Part shown: positions 45,849-58,139 of the stretch, piece after piece
How the letters are laid out: each line of letters begins with the position of its first letter
Position numbering within the stretch: position 1 is the first letter of the stretch
Notes under the pieces: model-generated
What the model saw: the letters and a program-made list of their open reading frames with translations, nothing else
Told to the model about the DNA's origin: nothing
The model's database searches: none
Assembly (NCBI GenBank): GCA_018340375.1
Contig: JAFFJZ010000014.1
Location: forward strand, 3,472,001-3,536,000
Direction: 5' to 3'
DNA length: 64,000 nucleotides
Source of the DNA: Gonatopus flavifemur
Taxonomy: Eukaryota; Arthropoda; Insecta; Hymenoptera; Dryinidae
Made by a program: the position numbers and the translations under genes

Positions 45849-46916
45849 GTGATAAGGAAAGGTCCGATATCACACTGGACCGAAAATGATATTAGAGAGG
45901 ACCTATCAATAGATGATCTCCCGGTTCAAAATAATGAAAAAATAGGGAAGGAACCAATTCCTATTTCACCTATTCTATTGGTTCAAGTTTCTAATAAAGA
46001 TATTACCGCTTTGATTGATACAGGGAGTGAAATTTCCTGCATATCGCAAGAAATGTATATAGATTTATCCGAAGATTCAATAATATGTGAATTACCAGTG
46101 TCAAATGTAATCGTTTCAGCCGCATTCGGTAAAAAAGTGAATAGGGTTAATAAACAAGTATTTTTAAGATTAAAAATAGGAGAACTGGAAATCAATCATA
46201 CATTCTTAGTCATACAGGGATTAACGAGTCCAATGATTATTGGAAATGATTTCCTTTTTATGAATGAAACTATAATTAATTACATAGATAAAACAATTAT
46301 AATCAATGACAAGAAAATTGATCAATCTATAACGTGTTATGACAAAGGAACCTTAGAAATATTATTATTTTCAAAAAAGGAACAAAATACGTATATTCAA
46401 ATCATCAAATCGTATAATGAAAAATTTATCGGCAAAAGTAATGAATTCGAAACAAGTTTGGAAACATTTACGGGTATACATGAATTAAGAAAGACATCTG
46501 AAAAGATAGACTTCAATGAAAGTATACAAGAAATATCGGATCATTATGACGAGGATAAGGGGGATAACATTGAGAATAGGATTCAAGGTAATGGAACAAA
46601 TATTGAAACTTTGAATATTGTAGACATACCGATTCAGTTCATTGAATCAAAACACGAAGAGAGTATAATTGAATGTGAAAACCATGTAGGAATAAAAGAT
46701 ATTGAAATAAATAATGAAAGAATTCTGGAAAAGAAAAATGAAGAGCTTTATAATTTGAATAATCAAAAAACTAACATGAAAAATCCAATTCAGAAATTAA
46801 GAGTTCAAGATGGGAATGAAAATTTGAATAAAAATATGCAAAGTAGTATTAGAAACAAAAGTAGAGATGAAAAAAAAAGAAGAAAATATAAACGAAGTGA
46901 ATGTAAAGGATTTTAA
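45849..46916 (+). pseudogene. Gypsy protease and linker
   Basis: Retropepsin-like aspartic protease. LLVQVSNKDITALIDTGSEIS carries the DTG active site (46017-46025; first 20 residues given in part), followed by a flap-like stretch and LTSPMIIGNDFL. It has no in-frame ATG at its start and is most simply reached by -1 frameshift from gag. A long Asn/Glu/Lys-rich linker of about 180 residues follows. The frame ends at 46916; the continuation (RT) is in another frame. The shift falls at a run of nine A at 46870-46878, where one fewer A would keep a single frame, so this looks like a disabling insertion. Confidence 0.85.
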
Positions 46917-49872
46917 GTCTAATAAGAATTCAAATAATAGTAAGGAATTGATACAATATAGTGAGGCAAATACGAATAGTGAAAACAATGACATGGAACA
47001 AAATATAAGAAAAATATTTGACAAACTATATAATGATGAAGAGGTCAATAAAGAGTTCGTGGATGAATTGAAACATATTATAAATGGAATAAAGTGTCTT
47101 ACCGTGGATCAAATGAAAATGCTGATTGAATTGTTAATGAAATATCATACACTATTTACAAAAAAGATTGGTTGTTGCGAATTATACTATCATGAAATCA
47201 AAATAATAAAACATAAGCCAATCGTACGGAAAACATATCCAATTCCAATGAAAGTTCGGGAGAAAGTTAAAGATGAAATAAAACGATTATTAAAAGAAGG
47301 AATAATTGAAAGATCGACGAGTGCCTACTGTAATCCACTAAGAATAGTAATGAAAGACGATGGAAGTATTAGATTATGTTGAGACGCTAGGTTTCTGAAT
47401 GAAGTAATAGAGGGAGATAACGAAGCTCCGCCAAGAATTGAAGAAATTTTGCAGAAATACGATGGCGTAAAGTATATGTCGATTACTGATTTGAAAAGTG
47501 GATACTGGCAGGTACCTCTCGCTCAAGAATCTAAAAAATATACCGCATTTTTGTGCGATGGAGAACTTTATCAATTTTGTAGAGTACCATTTGGGATAAA
47601 AACTGCGTCAAGCGCATTTATCCGAACTTTACATATGGCATTGGGTCATGAAAGCGATAAATTTTTGACTTGTTATGTTGATGACATGCTTATTACATCA
47701 GAAACATTTCAACAACATATACAACATTTAGATTGGGTATTCGCTCGTTTGTTAAAGAATAATTTGACTTTAAGTTTAACAAAATCTAAATTCTTTCAGA
47801 GCTCTATACCGTTTCTGGGATTTATATTGTCTCCAGAAGGGGTCTCGCCAAACCCTGAAAGACTGAAAATTATTAATGAATTCCCATCACCTACAAATAG
47901 CAAACAGTTACAAAGATTTTTAGGTGTTTGCGGATACTACCGTCGATTCAGTCATAAACATTCAAATTTTATAGAGCCATTTCGGGAATTATTGAAACCA
48001 CAAAGTCCATGGAAATGGGGAAAGAAGCATGAAATTGCTTCCAAACTATTGAAAGAACAATTTTTAAAATCGGTAACTCTTCAACACGTCTTACCAGATA
48101 CTCCCTATTGCATCCAAACGGACGCGAGCGATTATGGAATTAGTAAAGTATTATACCAAATAGATAAAGAAGGGTATCATAGATTAATTTCTCTAGCAAG
48201 TCGAACATTATCGGAAGCAGAAAAAAAGTATTTCACGACGGAAAAGGAATTACTTGCTATCATTTACTCCGTAACGAAATTTAGAACATATATCTTTGGT
48301 ACAAAATTTAAGATTGTAACTGATCACCATGCCTTAACATTCTTGAAAGTAAGCAACTTTCATAATGACAGGATCATGAGATGGGCCATGGTTTTACAAG
48401 AATACGATTTTGAAATCGAATTCTGTAGAGGCATCAATAATCAAGTGGCCGATTTTTTTAGTCGCAATGAAAATGGGAAAACCTCAAAGGAAGCACCAAG
48501 TAGTATTCTTGTTTCTTGTTTGAACTCACGAATATTATTTGATGAACAGCCACAAAGGGAACAAGCATCATTGAGAAGAATCATAACGTTGGATTCTGGT
48601 TTGAAGAAAGAATTAATCAAATTGCGTGAATATCAACAGAAAGATGATCTAATTAAATCATGGATCCATAAATGCGATCAACAACAGGGTCGATCTCATT
48701 ATGCAATCCATGAAGATATTCTTTTTTGTAAGCACAATGATGTGAACCCATGGCGAGTAGTTATCCCGTCAGAATTACAACATCTTTTAATTAAGTCCGT
48801 ACATGAAAAACTGGCCCATCCAGGAACCTATAAAACTTATCGTTATATGATGCGGTATTACTTTTGGAGAGGCATGTACAGACAAATAAAAACTTTTGTA
48901 AAATCATGTGACCTGTGCCAAAGAACCAAATGTATCAACTATAAAATGGAAGGGGAATATCAAATGGTTGAATCAAAACACATCAACGATTTGGTAACGT
49001 TGGATTATTATGGTCCATTACCAAGATCAACAGGAGGGATGCAGTATATCCTGGTAATATTAGACGTGTTTTCCAAATTGACATCGTTATACCCGTTGAA
49101 AAAAGCGAACACCCGAGCAACTATTCGCGTAATATTTGAGAAATTTATTCCAAAATTCGGAAAGCCTAAACAAATCTTATCAGATCATGGCACACAATTT
49201 ACGTCGAAGGAATGGGTAAATAAATTACAACGCGAAAATATTCAACTTAGGTATTCAACCATTAGACATCCCCAATCCAATCCAACAGAAAGAATAATGA
49301 GAGAGTTAGGGAGACTATTCAGGACTTTGTGCTCTCAAAAGCACACCAAATGGGCCAAGTTTATTCCCGAAATTGAACAATATTTGAATGTTACGACTCA
49401 TTCTAGCACAGGGTATAGTGCTTTAGAATTATATTATGGGATACAACCAAAAGACGAAATAGAGAAATTAATCAAATACCCAGGTAATGATAATGAAGTA
49501 CCCCATGAAACAATGATTGTGCATGCGAGAGAAACCATGAAAAATAAATATAAAAAAAGAGGTGAACAGCAAAAAACGGAATCGACTATAAATTTGAACA
49601 TTAAGGACTTGGTACTACTACGGGTACCGCATCAATCTAGCGCACTTGATAAAATGACACATAAATTTTTTCATTTATACGAGGGGCCTTATATGATCGA
49701 AAAAAAGATAGGACAAAATGCATATGTGCTAGTAGAGCCAAATGATACAAATAAAATCAAAGGCACTTACAATCGCCTTAATTTGAAGAAATATCATTCT
49801 AGTCCCGAATCTGTGACTCAACATGTGACAAAATCAAATTTGAATACAAAGAAACTCCTCATCCAACCTTGA
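46867..49872 (+). pseudogene. Gypsy reverse transcriptase, RNase H, integrase
   Basis: Copies RNA to DNA and inserts it. A single frame runs from the A-run to 49872, with one TGA at 47380-47382 (after GSIRLC) inside RT. RT: PIPMKVREKVKDEIKRLLKEG, SITDLKSGYW (Asp at 47488), FCRVPFGIKTASSAF, CYVDDML (YVDD 47674-47685). RNase H: CIQTDASDYG, TEKELLAIIY, VTDHHAL. Integrase: HEKLAHPGTYKT..CDLCQRTKC zinc finger, LDYYGPLP, ILSDHGTQF and NPTERIMREL (D, D, E). A C-terminal GPY/F-like module reads YEGPYMIEKKIGQNAYVL. The length is normal. Frameshift and stop together make it non-functional without suppression. (Motif strings are given in pieces.). Confidence 0.95.
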
Positions 49873-50026
49873 ATAATTAGTTTTAAGTTATGACTTTGTA
49901 CAGAAAACGCAAAATATAATGTATATATTGTATAATAGATGTAACTATATATAAGAATAGTGACTAAACAGCACTAAGTAAGAGGTATTGTAACGGGTTT
50001 ATTTTATTGTGACAAAATATCCCAAT

Positions 50027-50041
50027 AAAAGAAAAAGGGGG
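50027..50041 (+). promoter_or_regulatory. Polypurine tract
   Basis: AAAAGAAAAAGGGGG lies 4 nt before the 3' LTR, the expected site for plus-strand DNA priming. Confidence 0.85.
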
Positions 50042-50045
50042 ATAT

Positions 50046-50690
50046 CGTAACGGGGCTACATGAGAATGAGAGTGGAAATGAGAGTGATAGAGAATGTGTG
50101 AAAGAGAGAGAAATAGGGATGAGTAGGGAGGTCCAAAGAGGGGCATAGATAAGAAGCCAAATCGCTGATGAGCAGTCGTCGAAGCGATCTCCTAAGGGAA
50201 GCACAAGTTGATCAACTTATAAATATACATACATGTACTTATACAAGTAAACGGAAAGAGTAGTATGTAGTATTGAGCGAGATTCACACTTGGCGAATAT
50301 TGATCCTCATCTGAAAGGAATCTAAGAAGGACGACAAGACCACGGAAATTGAGGATAATAAATCGATTCACAGGAGATCGAGAGCCCAATAAAGGACCTC
50401 TAAATCAAAGAAATCATCCCAACGAAAGATTCTCTATGAGTGTATTGGGTATGTGAGAAAACTTATTAATAATGCATAGCTAAATGAGTCCGGCTTGTGG
50501 ACGTCTTCTTGAATCCAACTAATATTGTGAAATTTCATTCTAATCTGATTATAAAATATAATCCGACATTTATATATATCAAACTCATTTTAATCCAAAT
50601 TGAAAAATATACCTTCTCAAATTTCATTTTATGTGGCATATAGTATCTATTTTGTGATAGTTTCTCGATATTGCAAAGGGAAACATCACA
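50046..50690 (+). repeat. 3' LTR
   Basis: 645 bp, ends ATCACA, followed by the CTTT duplication. The first base is C instead of T (CGTAACGGGG). Other visible differences from the 5' LTR are single substitutions. Confidence 0.95.
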
Positions 50691-50694
50691 CTTT

Positions 50695-52507
50695 GAATAT
50701 AAAAATGTCACTTCCTTGAAATTTGCAGCTAAAAATTTGACTCTTTGGCATCTCCCGAGTGGAGAATGTAACGCTTTTGTCGGATGGTGACTGTCTAATT
50801 GCTATTTCTAGTTAATCACTACCCTGTGACTGGTTAGTAACTAGCCAAATCTAGTGGAACTCGATAGATTTCTATTTGGGCTATTGCCTTGGGCCAAATT
50901 GGCTCAACCTGGTCCAATTTTCAGCTGGGTTCTACCTCCTCTTTACCAGGGAAGCCACATGTCGTTTCGGTTGGTCAGCGATTCAGTATTATTGTAAGAG
51001 AACTTTGCTTCATGTGGGTGAAATCCCTTCAGATTGAAAGTCAAAATCCTGAATCTCAGGAATCTTTAAAAATGAATTACAATCATAGCCTAATTGCAGG
51101 AGCAGAATTGGGAGTAAAAATAACTCATTAACCTTTTCTCATAGCAAAAATAGTGGATCAATAAAAAAATTTATAGTATTCATGATCGATTCAACAGGGT
51201 ACAGAAACAAAGCAACAAGAGGGAGAGCTCGCAGGAAAAGGAACAGAGAATAGGAATCGAGAAAGGAAAAATATTGAATATTCGACATCAGAAGGAGGCG
51301 AAGGAAACCAGAAAGGGAAAAGGGTTGGATTGAGAAAGAGAGCGCACAACGCACAATCTGAATTGGAGGCGAAGAAAAGAAAGGAATCAGGGAAGGAATA
51401 AAAAAGGCTCTAGAAAAGAAAAGAATCAGGGAAGGAATAAAGAAGGCTACAAAAGAAAGAATAGAATTGACATTGATTCGAGCTTGTGTTGTTGTTTTGT
51501 TACTTGTTGTTTTGTTAAGTCGTGTCAGAATGTTAAATGTCAATTTTTCGAGATCGACACCACAAATTCACTTGCTATAGTTGAGTGTTCAGCGCAATCG
51601 TGGATTGCAATTACTTCAATTTTTTTTGTTAAGTTTCAGCTGTTACAGCGAATGTTATAGCGAACCTTGCATGGTGCTCGCAAATTTTCTAATTTTTTTC
51701 TCTATTTATGTTACATACCTTCGCTTAGTTGTAGTTATCTTCTTGTTGAGTTGATTAATATGAAGAGGATTCACTTGAATGCTGTAATATTTTCAACTGA
51801 TGGTAATTGTACTCATGTATTATTTTTCCATTCGAATTATGTTTTTGAATGAATTATGAGATAATTTCAAGTTCAATGACAGCAAATAATTTATAACGAT
51901 TTCAATCTTGATTTTGTTCGATACAAGTTTCAAGGACAATGTGAAATGTTATGATCTGATAAACTCATCCAATCATTCCCGTGCTCGAAGTTGATTGATG
52001 ATATGAATTATCGCAACGTTATAGTTTCCATGATGTCAACATACTAGGGATGGCAATTTTTATGGAATCGCCATGCCTATGGATGGAAAGTGGACCGATT
52101 TTTGAAACCCTCGATTCTGTAGAATCTGGCACTTGGTATGAATTGAAGAAAAGTTACAACATTGATTCTCAAAAGTCAAACCTACCCAGTCAGAGATAAA
52201 AGTTTTTCAATATCAACTAGGAATCGAGATGATATCTAGCGCATCGGAGTCGTCTCGAAATTTGATATCAACACGATATCATATCATCATTGGCTTTCTA
52301 GCTGGTCATAGAATGAAATATCGGACATTTTATCCCACTGCAAAGAAGGAGGTGATACATGAGGAAATTGATGTTATGATTCATAAATTTGAATTCGAAG
52401 GTTGTGCTTCAAGCGGTGATAACGAAACGGGATAATATAAACGACCGCTCGTCTATAATGAGATTCGCAATATCATTGAAACCATTGAACCAATGTTGAA
52501 GATACAA
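50695..52507. other. No supported gene; purine-rich tract
   Basis: 51160-51480 is strongly purine-rich and contains a roughly 37-bp direct repeat (GAAAAGAAA.GAATCAGGGA AGGAATAAA, two copies at about 51372-51445). The 134-codon frame on its opposite strand is a composition artefact. Nothing else is supported. Confidence 0.4.
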
Positions 52508-52693
52508 CACGACAAGATATCTTTTAAAAGTCTTAGAGTGTTGTTACTTATGAAAAATATCTTCAAGAACGTTTCGTGGAATCTTTTAGAATTTTCTACA
52601 AGATGTCTTTCAGGAACTTCTCGAAGATTTATCGAGACGTTCTCGACGATATCCTTCAGAAGTAAGAACACTTGACGACTTCTATGAGGTATC
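52508..52693. mobile_element. Hairpin element, about 62-bp arms
   Basis: AGATATCTTTTAAAAGTCTT..TATCTTCAAGAACGTTTCG is mirrored by CGAGACGTTCTCGACGATAT..AAGT..GACTTCTATGAGGTATCT. Non-coding; the ends are approximate. Confidence 0.65.
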
Positions 52694-52841
52694 TTTACTT
52701 GTTGCATGAGACTTCTTGCATTGTTCCTCATTTTCTTTGGATTGAGGAGTTTCCTTGGTATCTCAAATCCTTCTGAGAATGTATAGAAATCATACGGTTA
52801 TATTGGAACTGGATTTCAGCAAGATATCCGAATTCAGGGTA

Positions 52842-53069
52842 CACAGAGAGAAAATTGCTGTAATCATAGGGACAGCATTAAATTGCTGTGATACATACCG
52901 AAATTCTTGTTCCATCAACCAAGGTCTCCGATAAAAATGAGAATTTGCTGTAATGGTCACATAAATTGCGATGCATCCAATGGATATTTCAGTATGAACT
53001 ACAACAATTTAATGTTATCCCTATGTTTATCGGAGGTATAGTACATTTTACAGCAAATTTTTCTCCGTG
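52842..53069. mobile_element. CACAGAGAGAAAATTGCTG MITE, TA duplication
   Basis: 228 bp. CACAGAGAGAAAATTGCTGT and the complement of CACGGAGAAAAATTTGCTGT are flanked by TA (52840-52841, 53070-53071). It interrupts the degenerate edge of array B. Confidence 0.8.
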
Positions 53070-53070
53070 T

Positions 53071-55242
53071 ATAGTCGTCGGAAATCAATCTATGACTCTG
53101 AAGATATTGGCTGAAATCTATCAGCCAACTGCTGCAAATTTTTATAGAAAGGTCGTATGACAAATTAAGACGGTTCAAATGAACAATCAGAAAATACTCA
53201 AACGATTTTTGTGACGAAAAATATTGTAACATCGTTGAATGAGAAGTTACAGGAGTTGGCTGATAAATTTCGGCCGATGAAATGTTATACGAATTTTTCC
53301 TATAGTTGTCACAAGTCAATCTGTGATTCTCCCAAGTGTCCCTCATCCCGATTCGAACCGAATTTTTCATATTCTATTCGAATCCCGATGGATTTCAATG
53401 AGTTTGATTGAATTCGGATTTGAGCTGTACTTTCATCGGACTTTTCATACTCTCGATACATCCAGCTTAACTTGTTGAGAATAAATCTCCCTAATATCTT
53501 CGCCGGACCTCACGTAGACTTTCCTCGTACGCCCAAATCTGTCTCAAGTTCTATAGAAATCATGCGGCCATATTGGACCTGCATTTCAGCTAGATAATCG
53601 AATGGTTTGTATCGTCGTCACAAGTCAATCTCTGCTGCTTCCAGGTTCCCCTTATCTTGATTCGAACCGCATGTCCTATATGCCATTGAAATCCCGATGG
53701 ATTCAAATGAGGTTGATTGGATTCGGATTTGAGCTGTACTCTCATCGGACTTTCTGAACCTTCGACAAATCCAGTTGAAATTGTTGAGAATAGATTTCCT
53801 CAATATCTTTGCTGGACCTTACCTGGACTTTCATTGTACGCTCAAATCTTTCTAAAGTTCTACAGAAATAATGCGGCCATATTGAACTTGCATTTCTGCT
53901 AGATATCCGAATCTTTTGATCGTCGTTACAAATCAATCTCTGATTCTACCAGGTTCCCTCTTATCTTGATCCGAACGGGATTTCTCATATGCCATTCAAA
54001 TCCCGATGGATTCCAATAAGGTTGATTGGATTCGGATTTGTGCTGTACTTTCATCGGACTTTCCATACCTTCGACAAATCCAGTTGAAATTGTTGAGAAT
54101 AGATTTCCTCAATATCTTTGCTGGACCTTACCTGGACTTTCATTGTACGCTCAAATCTTTCTAAAGTTCTATAGAAATCATGCGGCCATATTGAACTTGC
54201 ATTTCTGCCAGACATCCGAATCTTTTCATCGTCGTTACAAATCAATCTCTGATTCTGCCAGGTTCTCTATTATCTTGACTCGAACTGGATTTTTTATATG
54301 CCATTCAAATCCCGATGGATTACAATGAGGTTGATTGAATTCGGATTTGAGCTGTACTTTGATCGGACTTTTCATACTCTCGATACATCCAGCTTAACTT
54401 GTTGAGAATAAATCTCCCTAATATCTTCGCTGGACCTCACGTAGACTTTCCTCGTACGCCCAAATCTGTCTAAAGTTCTATAGGAATCATGCGGCCATAT
54501 TGGACCTGCATTTCAGCCAAATAATCGAATGGTTTGTATCGTCGTCACAAGTCAATCTCTGCTGCTTCCAGGTTCCCCTTATCTTGATTCGAACCGCATG
54601 TCTTATATGCCATTGAAATCCCGATGGATTCAAATGAGGTTGATTGGATTCGGATTTGAGCTGTACTTCCATCGGACTTTCCATACCTGCGACACATCCA
54701 GCTAAACTTGTCTAGAATAGATTTTCCTAATATCTTTGCCAGACCTCACATGGATTTTTCTGTTCCGCCTAAATCTGTCCGAAGTTCTATAGGAATCATA
54801 CGGCCATATTGGACCTGCATTCCAGCTAGATATCCGAATCTTTTGATCGTCGTTACAAATCAATCTCTGATTCTGCCAAGTTCTCTCTTATCTTGATTTG
54901 AAGTGGATTACTTATATGCCAATTCGAATCTCGATGGATTCGAATTGGCATATTGTATTGGATGGAATGTCTACAACCTGAATCTGTGCTGGATGTCTGA
55001 TTTATGGGTGCTCCTATTCTTAATTCTCCTCGAATTTCCCTAATTCTTCCATCTACTGTACTGTTCCTTGATCGAACCTACATTTCTCATCGCATGGGTC
55101 AAATGTTGAAAGATTCCAATCTGCCTGATTAGATATGGATCTCTGCCATCTGCGAGTGATTCAGTACAGTTACAGGATCGTCTCATTACCTGGACTTCCA
55201 ATGTGGACTTCATCTTGATCCCTCCAACATCAATTTGGTTTT
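53071..55242. repeat. 309-bp tandem array B, inverted copy of array A
   Basis: Units read in the opposite direction to 8366-14515, with ATCGTCGTYACAARTCAATC marks near 53310 (degenerate), 53620, 53930, 54240, 54548 and 54858. The same leader follows (54960-55242, ending GGTTTTACTCGGG). Two units (near 53535 and 54460) contain GTACGCCCAAATCTGTC, the uninterrupted form of the site where the 4-kb palindrome sits in array A. Unit order differs between A and B. Confidence 0.9.
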
Positions 55243-55502
55243 ACTCGGGATGGATATATAGTGCAGAGGAAGGAAGACGAAACTGAACTTCGACTTCAGA
55301 AACGACAAATTGCGAATCTGAAACAATTGACGGCTTTGATTACATCCGAAGAATGAACTTGGGTTCCCTCCAGAGTGCTCAAGAATAACATATGAAGATA
55401 AGAATCCAAAAGGGAAAAGATGAAACCACAGACTTCTATATAATAACTAGACTGCAAACCAGAAAAATATCGATGAGGCCAAATTCAACCAGGAGTGGGG
55501 AT
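55243..55502. other. Unique spacer between array B and the P-type element
   Basis: No feature found; AT-moderate sequence. Confidence 0.4.
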
Positions 55503-55969
55503 GGCCGCCATTTGTCAATCAGTACAAATCAGTAGAATGAAACTATAGTGAAATTGGAAATAATAATAATGCTGCCGGTAAAAGAATATTCGTTTTATTT
55601 CTTATTTTTACTCACAATGTATGAAATAAATATAAAAAAATATGTGAAAAAACTTGGTTGACGAAAGTTCCCAACAATTCAATTATCGATTGGGTTATAT
55701 TATGAAGTAAATCAGTCGACTTCAAACGCAATACACTCTGTGATGAAATATTCTGAAGTCGACAAATATCGCCTGATATATTGATAAATGATATTCTGAA
55801 AATGACTGAAATTAATCAAAACTTTAATGACAATCAATTTCCATAACCCGAACAAAACAATAAATAAAATATGAAACCAGAAAATTGATGGATTGACAGT
55901 TTCCAATCAAGTACATGAATGTAAGAGAATAAAAGTTCTACGCTGTGAAAATATTAATTGTAAATTATC

Positions 55970-56142
55970 CACTGAGATTTGGGAAACCACAGTTGTCTTT
56001 GTTCAAGTACTGCGGCCAGCATAGAGGAAGTATATTCTCTATTGTAAAAGTCCTGTGTAGGACTTCTACAGTAGACAATGTATTTTCTCTACGCCGAGCA
56101 CAGTACTTCCACGAAAAAACTGTGATTTCCCAAATTTCAGTG
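55970..56142. mobile_element. CACTGAGATTTGGGAAA hairpin inside P-type element
   Basis: 173 bp. CACTGAGATTTGGGAAACCA and the complement of CACTGAAATTTGGGAAATCA, with arms of about 83 bp around a short loop. It carries the CACTG terminus seen in other palindromes of the window. Confidence 0.75.
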
Positions 56143-56210
56143 GGTGATTTATAATACATATTTTCCACAATGTAGTTTTTCACTCTATATGCTTTTGTTT
56201 TCCAGTATGT

Positions 56211-56753
56211 CTATTCATGATTGAACAATGTGAGTTTTGTAAATTTATGTCTTTGGCGGAGAGGAATCAAAATTTCTTGTGTATAAAATTGAGCATACGA
56301 ATGTAACCGGAGATTTAAAAACTTATGTGCTATAGAGACTATCAATTTGAATTCGTGAGATTCTTGGAGATGAGATACTGAACAATCCAAATTTGGAAAT
56401 ACATCATTATCTAAAGCAAAATGATTTTTCACACGCATTAAAATTATTCTATCGACATGTTTGATACTGAATTTCTGCTGAGACTTGGTTTGTATCAAAA
56501 TTTCCTTCTCTGTGAAAAAGACTATGTTCGAAACAGATTGGGTTGGGATAATTAAACCTACATTATTCACTGAATCAGTGAAATCTGAAAAAAGTGATTT
56601 GTGACGACAATATGTATGATCATTTCTTCGTAAAATAAGAGAATTTGCACACGAAATGCAATCATGAAGTTTCAATATAGCACGAACGATATAGCCGAAT
56701 ATATAATGCAGAATATACGTTTTCAATTCAGTTTTTATTGTTGGGATTTCAAG
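56211..56753 (-). pseudogene. P-type transposase, C-terminal part
   Basis: The frame reads LKTYILHYIFGYIVRAIL, then CISCANSLI, GLIIPTQSVSNIVFFTEKEI (20 shown) and a tail to TAA at 56211. The aromatic-rich helix followed by C..C and L..PS/T..V matches the C-terminal zinc/helical region of P and THAP9-like transposases. It opens just after an in-frame TAA (56754-56756). The link to the catalytic part across 56754-56863 is broken, or needs an intron that I could not define. Confidence 0.7.
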
Positions 56754-56863
56754 TTAGCTTCTTGTTGTGAATTGAGTACACGGTTCTATGGTTTCATGCA
56801 ATTCATTTTTCGCGTGCTTAGGCCACTGAATAGGAAAAATAGACCCTATAGGATCGCTGTTCA

Positions 56864-58139
56864 AGGCAATACAGTTGGCAAATGGGAGAGCTGGAATGCT
56901 TTAGAGTGCTTTAATAAAATTTGCTTCATCGCATGAGAAAATTGAATAACGTTAGGATTGTTATTGAATCCATGTCTCGATCTAATTTTTGAAAAAAAAA
57001 TTTCCAAATAATCTTGCGATAAATTATACGCCAACAAATATTTCTATTGTTCTTGCTGCAATATTCCGTCTGCTACAGCTGGAATAGATTTCACGGCTGA
57101 CATGAATCCAATAATAAAAGTTTTCTTCCTAGATTTATGAAGGAATTCCCCATCTTTGGTTTTCAGAGAAAACATATACTGCATTATTTCATGCATCTTC
57201 TTCTTTGATGTAGATATATTCTTGATTGTTGAGGGTTTTTTGTAACCTTTGCCGATAGGATTATTCGTATTCATAAAATCAAATAATAGATCAATATTTC
57301 TTATGAACTGTACAGTCGCTTCACATCTTTCAAATTGTTCAAGTCCTTGAGTTTCCAAAAATTCAAGTGCACTAGCAACAGAAGAGCACAAGGTTTGAGC
57401 TGCATACTTTACTTTCATTTTGTTCTGGTGCCAGTTGATACACGAGGAATTCAATTTGTTTTCGAATTCGAAAGTTAATTCCGTTTGCAGCTGATGAAGC
57501 GATACTATATAATCCCATTTGATCATGCCTTTATCTGATTCCAATTCTTTATAATCAGCTAGAGTATTGCGGGTCAATTTCAATATGTGAGCAGGATCCA
57601 ACATCACATTCATTTGATAATTCCTAGTTGGATGAAGAAAATGGGCTCGCATTTCTGGATTTGCATTGGCTCTCAAATCACATCCCAATATGTTCAGCGT
57701 AGTGATATTAGTGGAAGTACCATCGCAAGTGAGGTTCCAAACTCTAATCCCAGAATCCGCTAACAAATTTAACGCGTGAGTTAGTAACTGCGCTTGAACT
57801 GCAGCATTAATCTTATCAATAAAAAAATATCCTACTGGCCATTTCCACTTGCCTTTAAGATTAACAATCATCAAAACTAAGGCCTCTGTGGCCATGGTTT
57901 CTTTGCCTTCAATTGATACATTTTCTCCATAATCGCATCGGCCTTTGTATTTATGAGAATGTGGATCCCATATCAACTGTTTCCTGATAGACATACTATC
58001 AAAAGTTAAATTACAATCTTTCTCTTCTGTTGTTAAAGAAGAAAGCATCTCAAAAACTTGTGTTTGAAATCTAGGCTCAGCATTTATAGATTGGATCCAC
58101 TGTCTTAGAGAAGAGGGATGAGGAAGATTAAGAACAGAT
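56864..58139 (-). pseudogene. P-type transposase, catalytic exon
   Basis: The acceptor TTTTTCCAG (58140-58148) joins the previous exon in frame (...YNYC R SVLNLPHPSS). The RNase-H-like catalytic domain follows: LTFDSMSIRKQLIWD (first Asp), WPVGYFFIDKIN, VWNLTCDGTSTN (second Asp), MLDPAHILKLTRNTL and the insertion-domain helices. This part is open down to TAG at 57044-57046. Beyond the TAG the same frame continues KYLLAYNLSQDYLEIFF. After a one-base shift in the T9/A5 runs (about 56986-57000) comes KIRSRHGFNNNPNVIQF, the conserved end of the catalytic region. The element is thus inactivated by a stop and a frameshift, but its family is clear. Confidence 0.88.

Larger units (their letters stand above)
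43700..50690 (+). mobile_element. Ty3/Gypsy LTR retrotransposon, complete length, inactivated
   Basis: A 6991-bp element bounded by 645-bp LTRs and a 4-bp target duplication CTTT (43696-43699, 50691-50694). The order is LTR, primer-binding site, gag, protease, RT/RNase H/integrase, polypurine tract, LTR, which is the Ty3/Gypsy order. There is no env frame between pol and the 3' LTR. I count about nine differences between the LTRs by eye (about 98.6% identity), so insertion is fairly recent compared with its surroundings. Pol has one frameshift and one nonsense codon. Confidence 0.95.

Noticed and set aside
49873..50040. An env gene after pol in the Gypsy element
   Set aside because: Only about 170 bp of non-coding sequence lies between the pol stop and the 3' LTR.
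51139..51543. 134-codon minus-strand frame rich in Phe/Leu/Ser
   Set aside because: It is the complement of a purine-rich tract; the hydrophobic repeats reflect composition.
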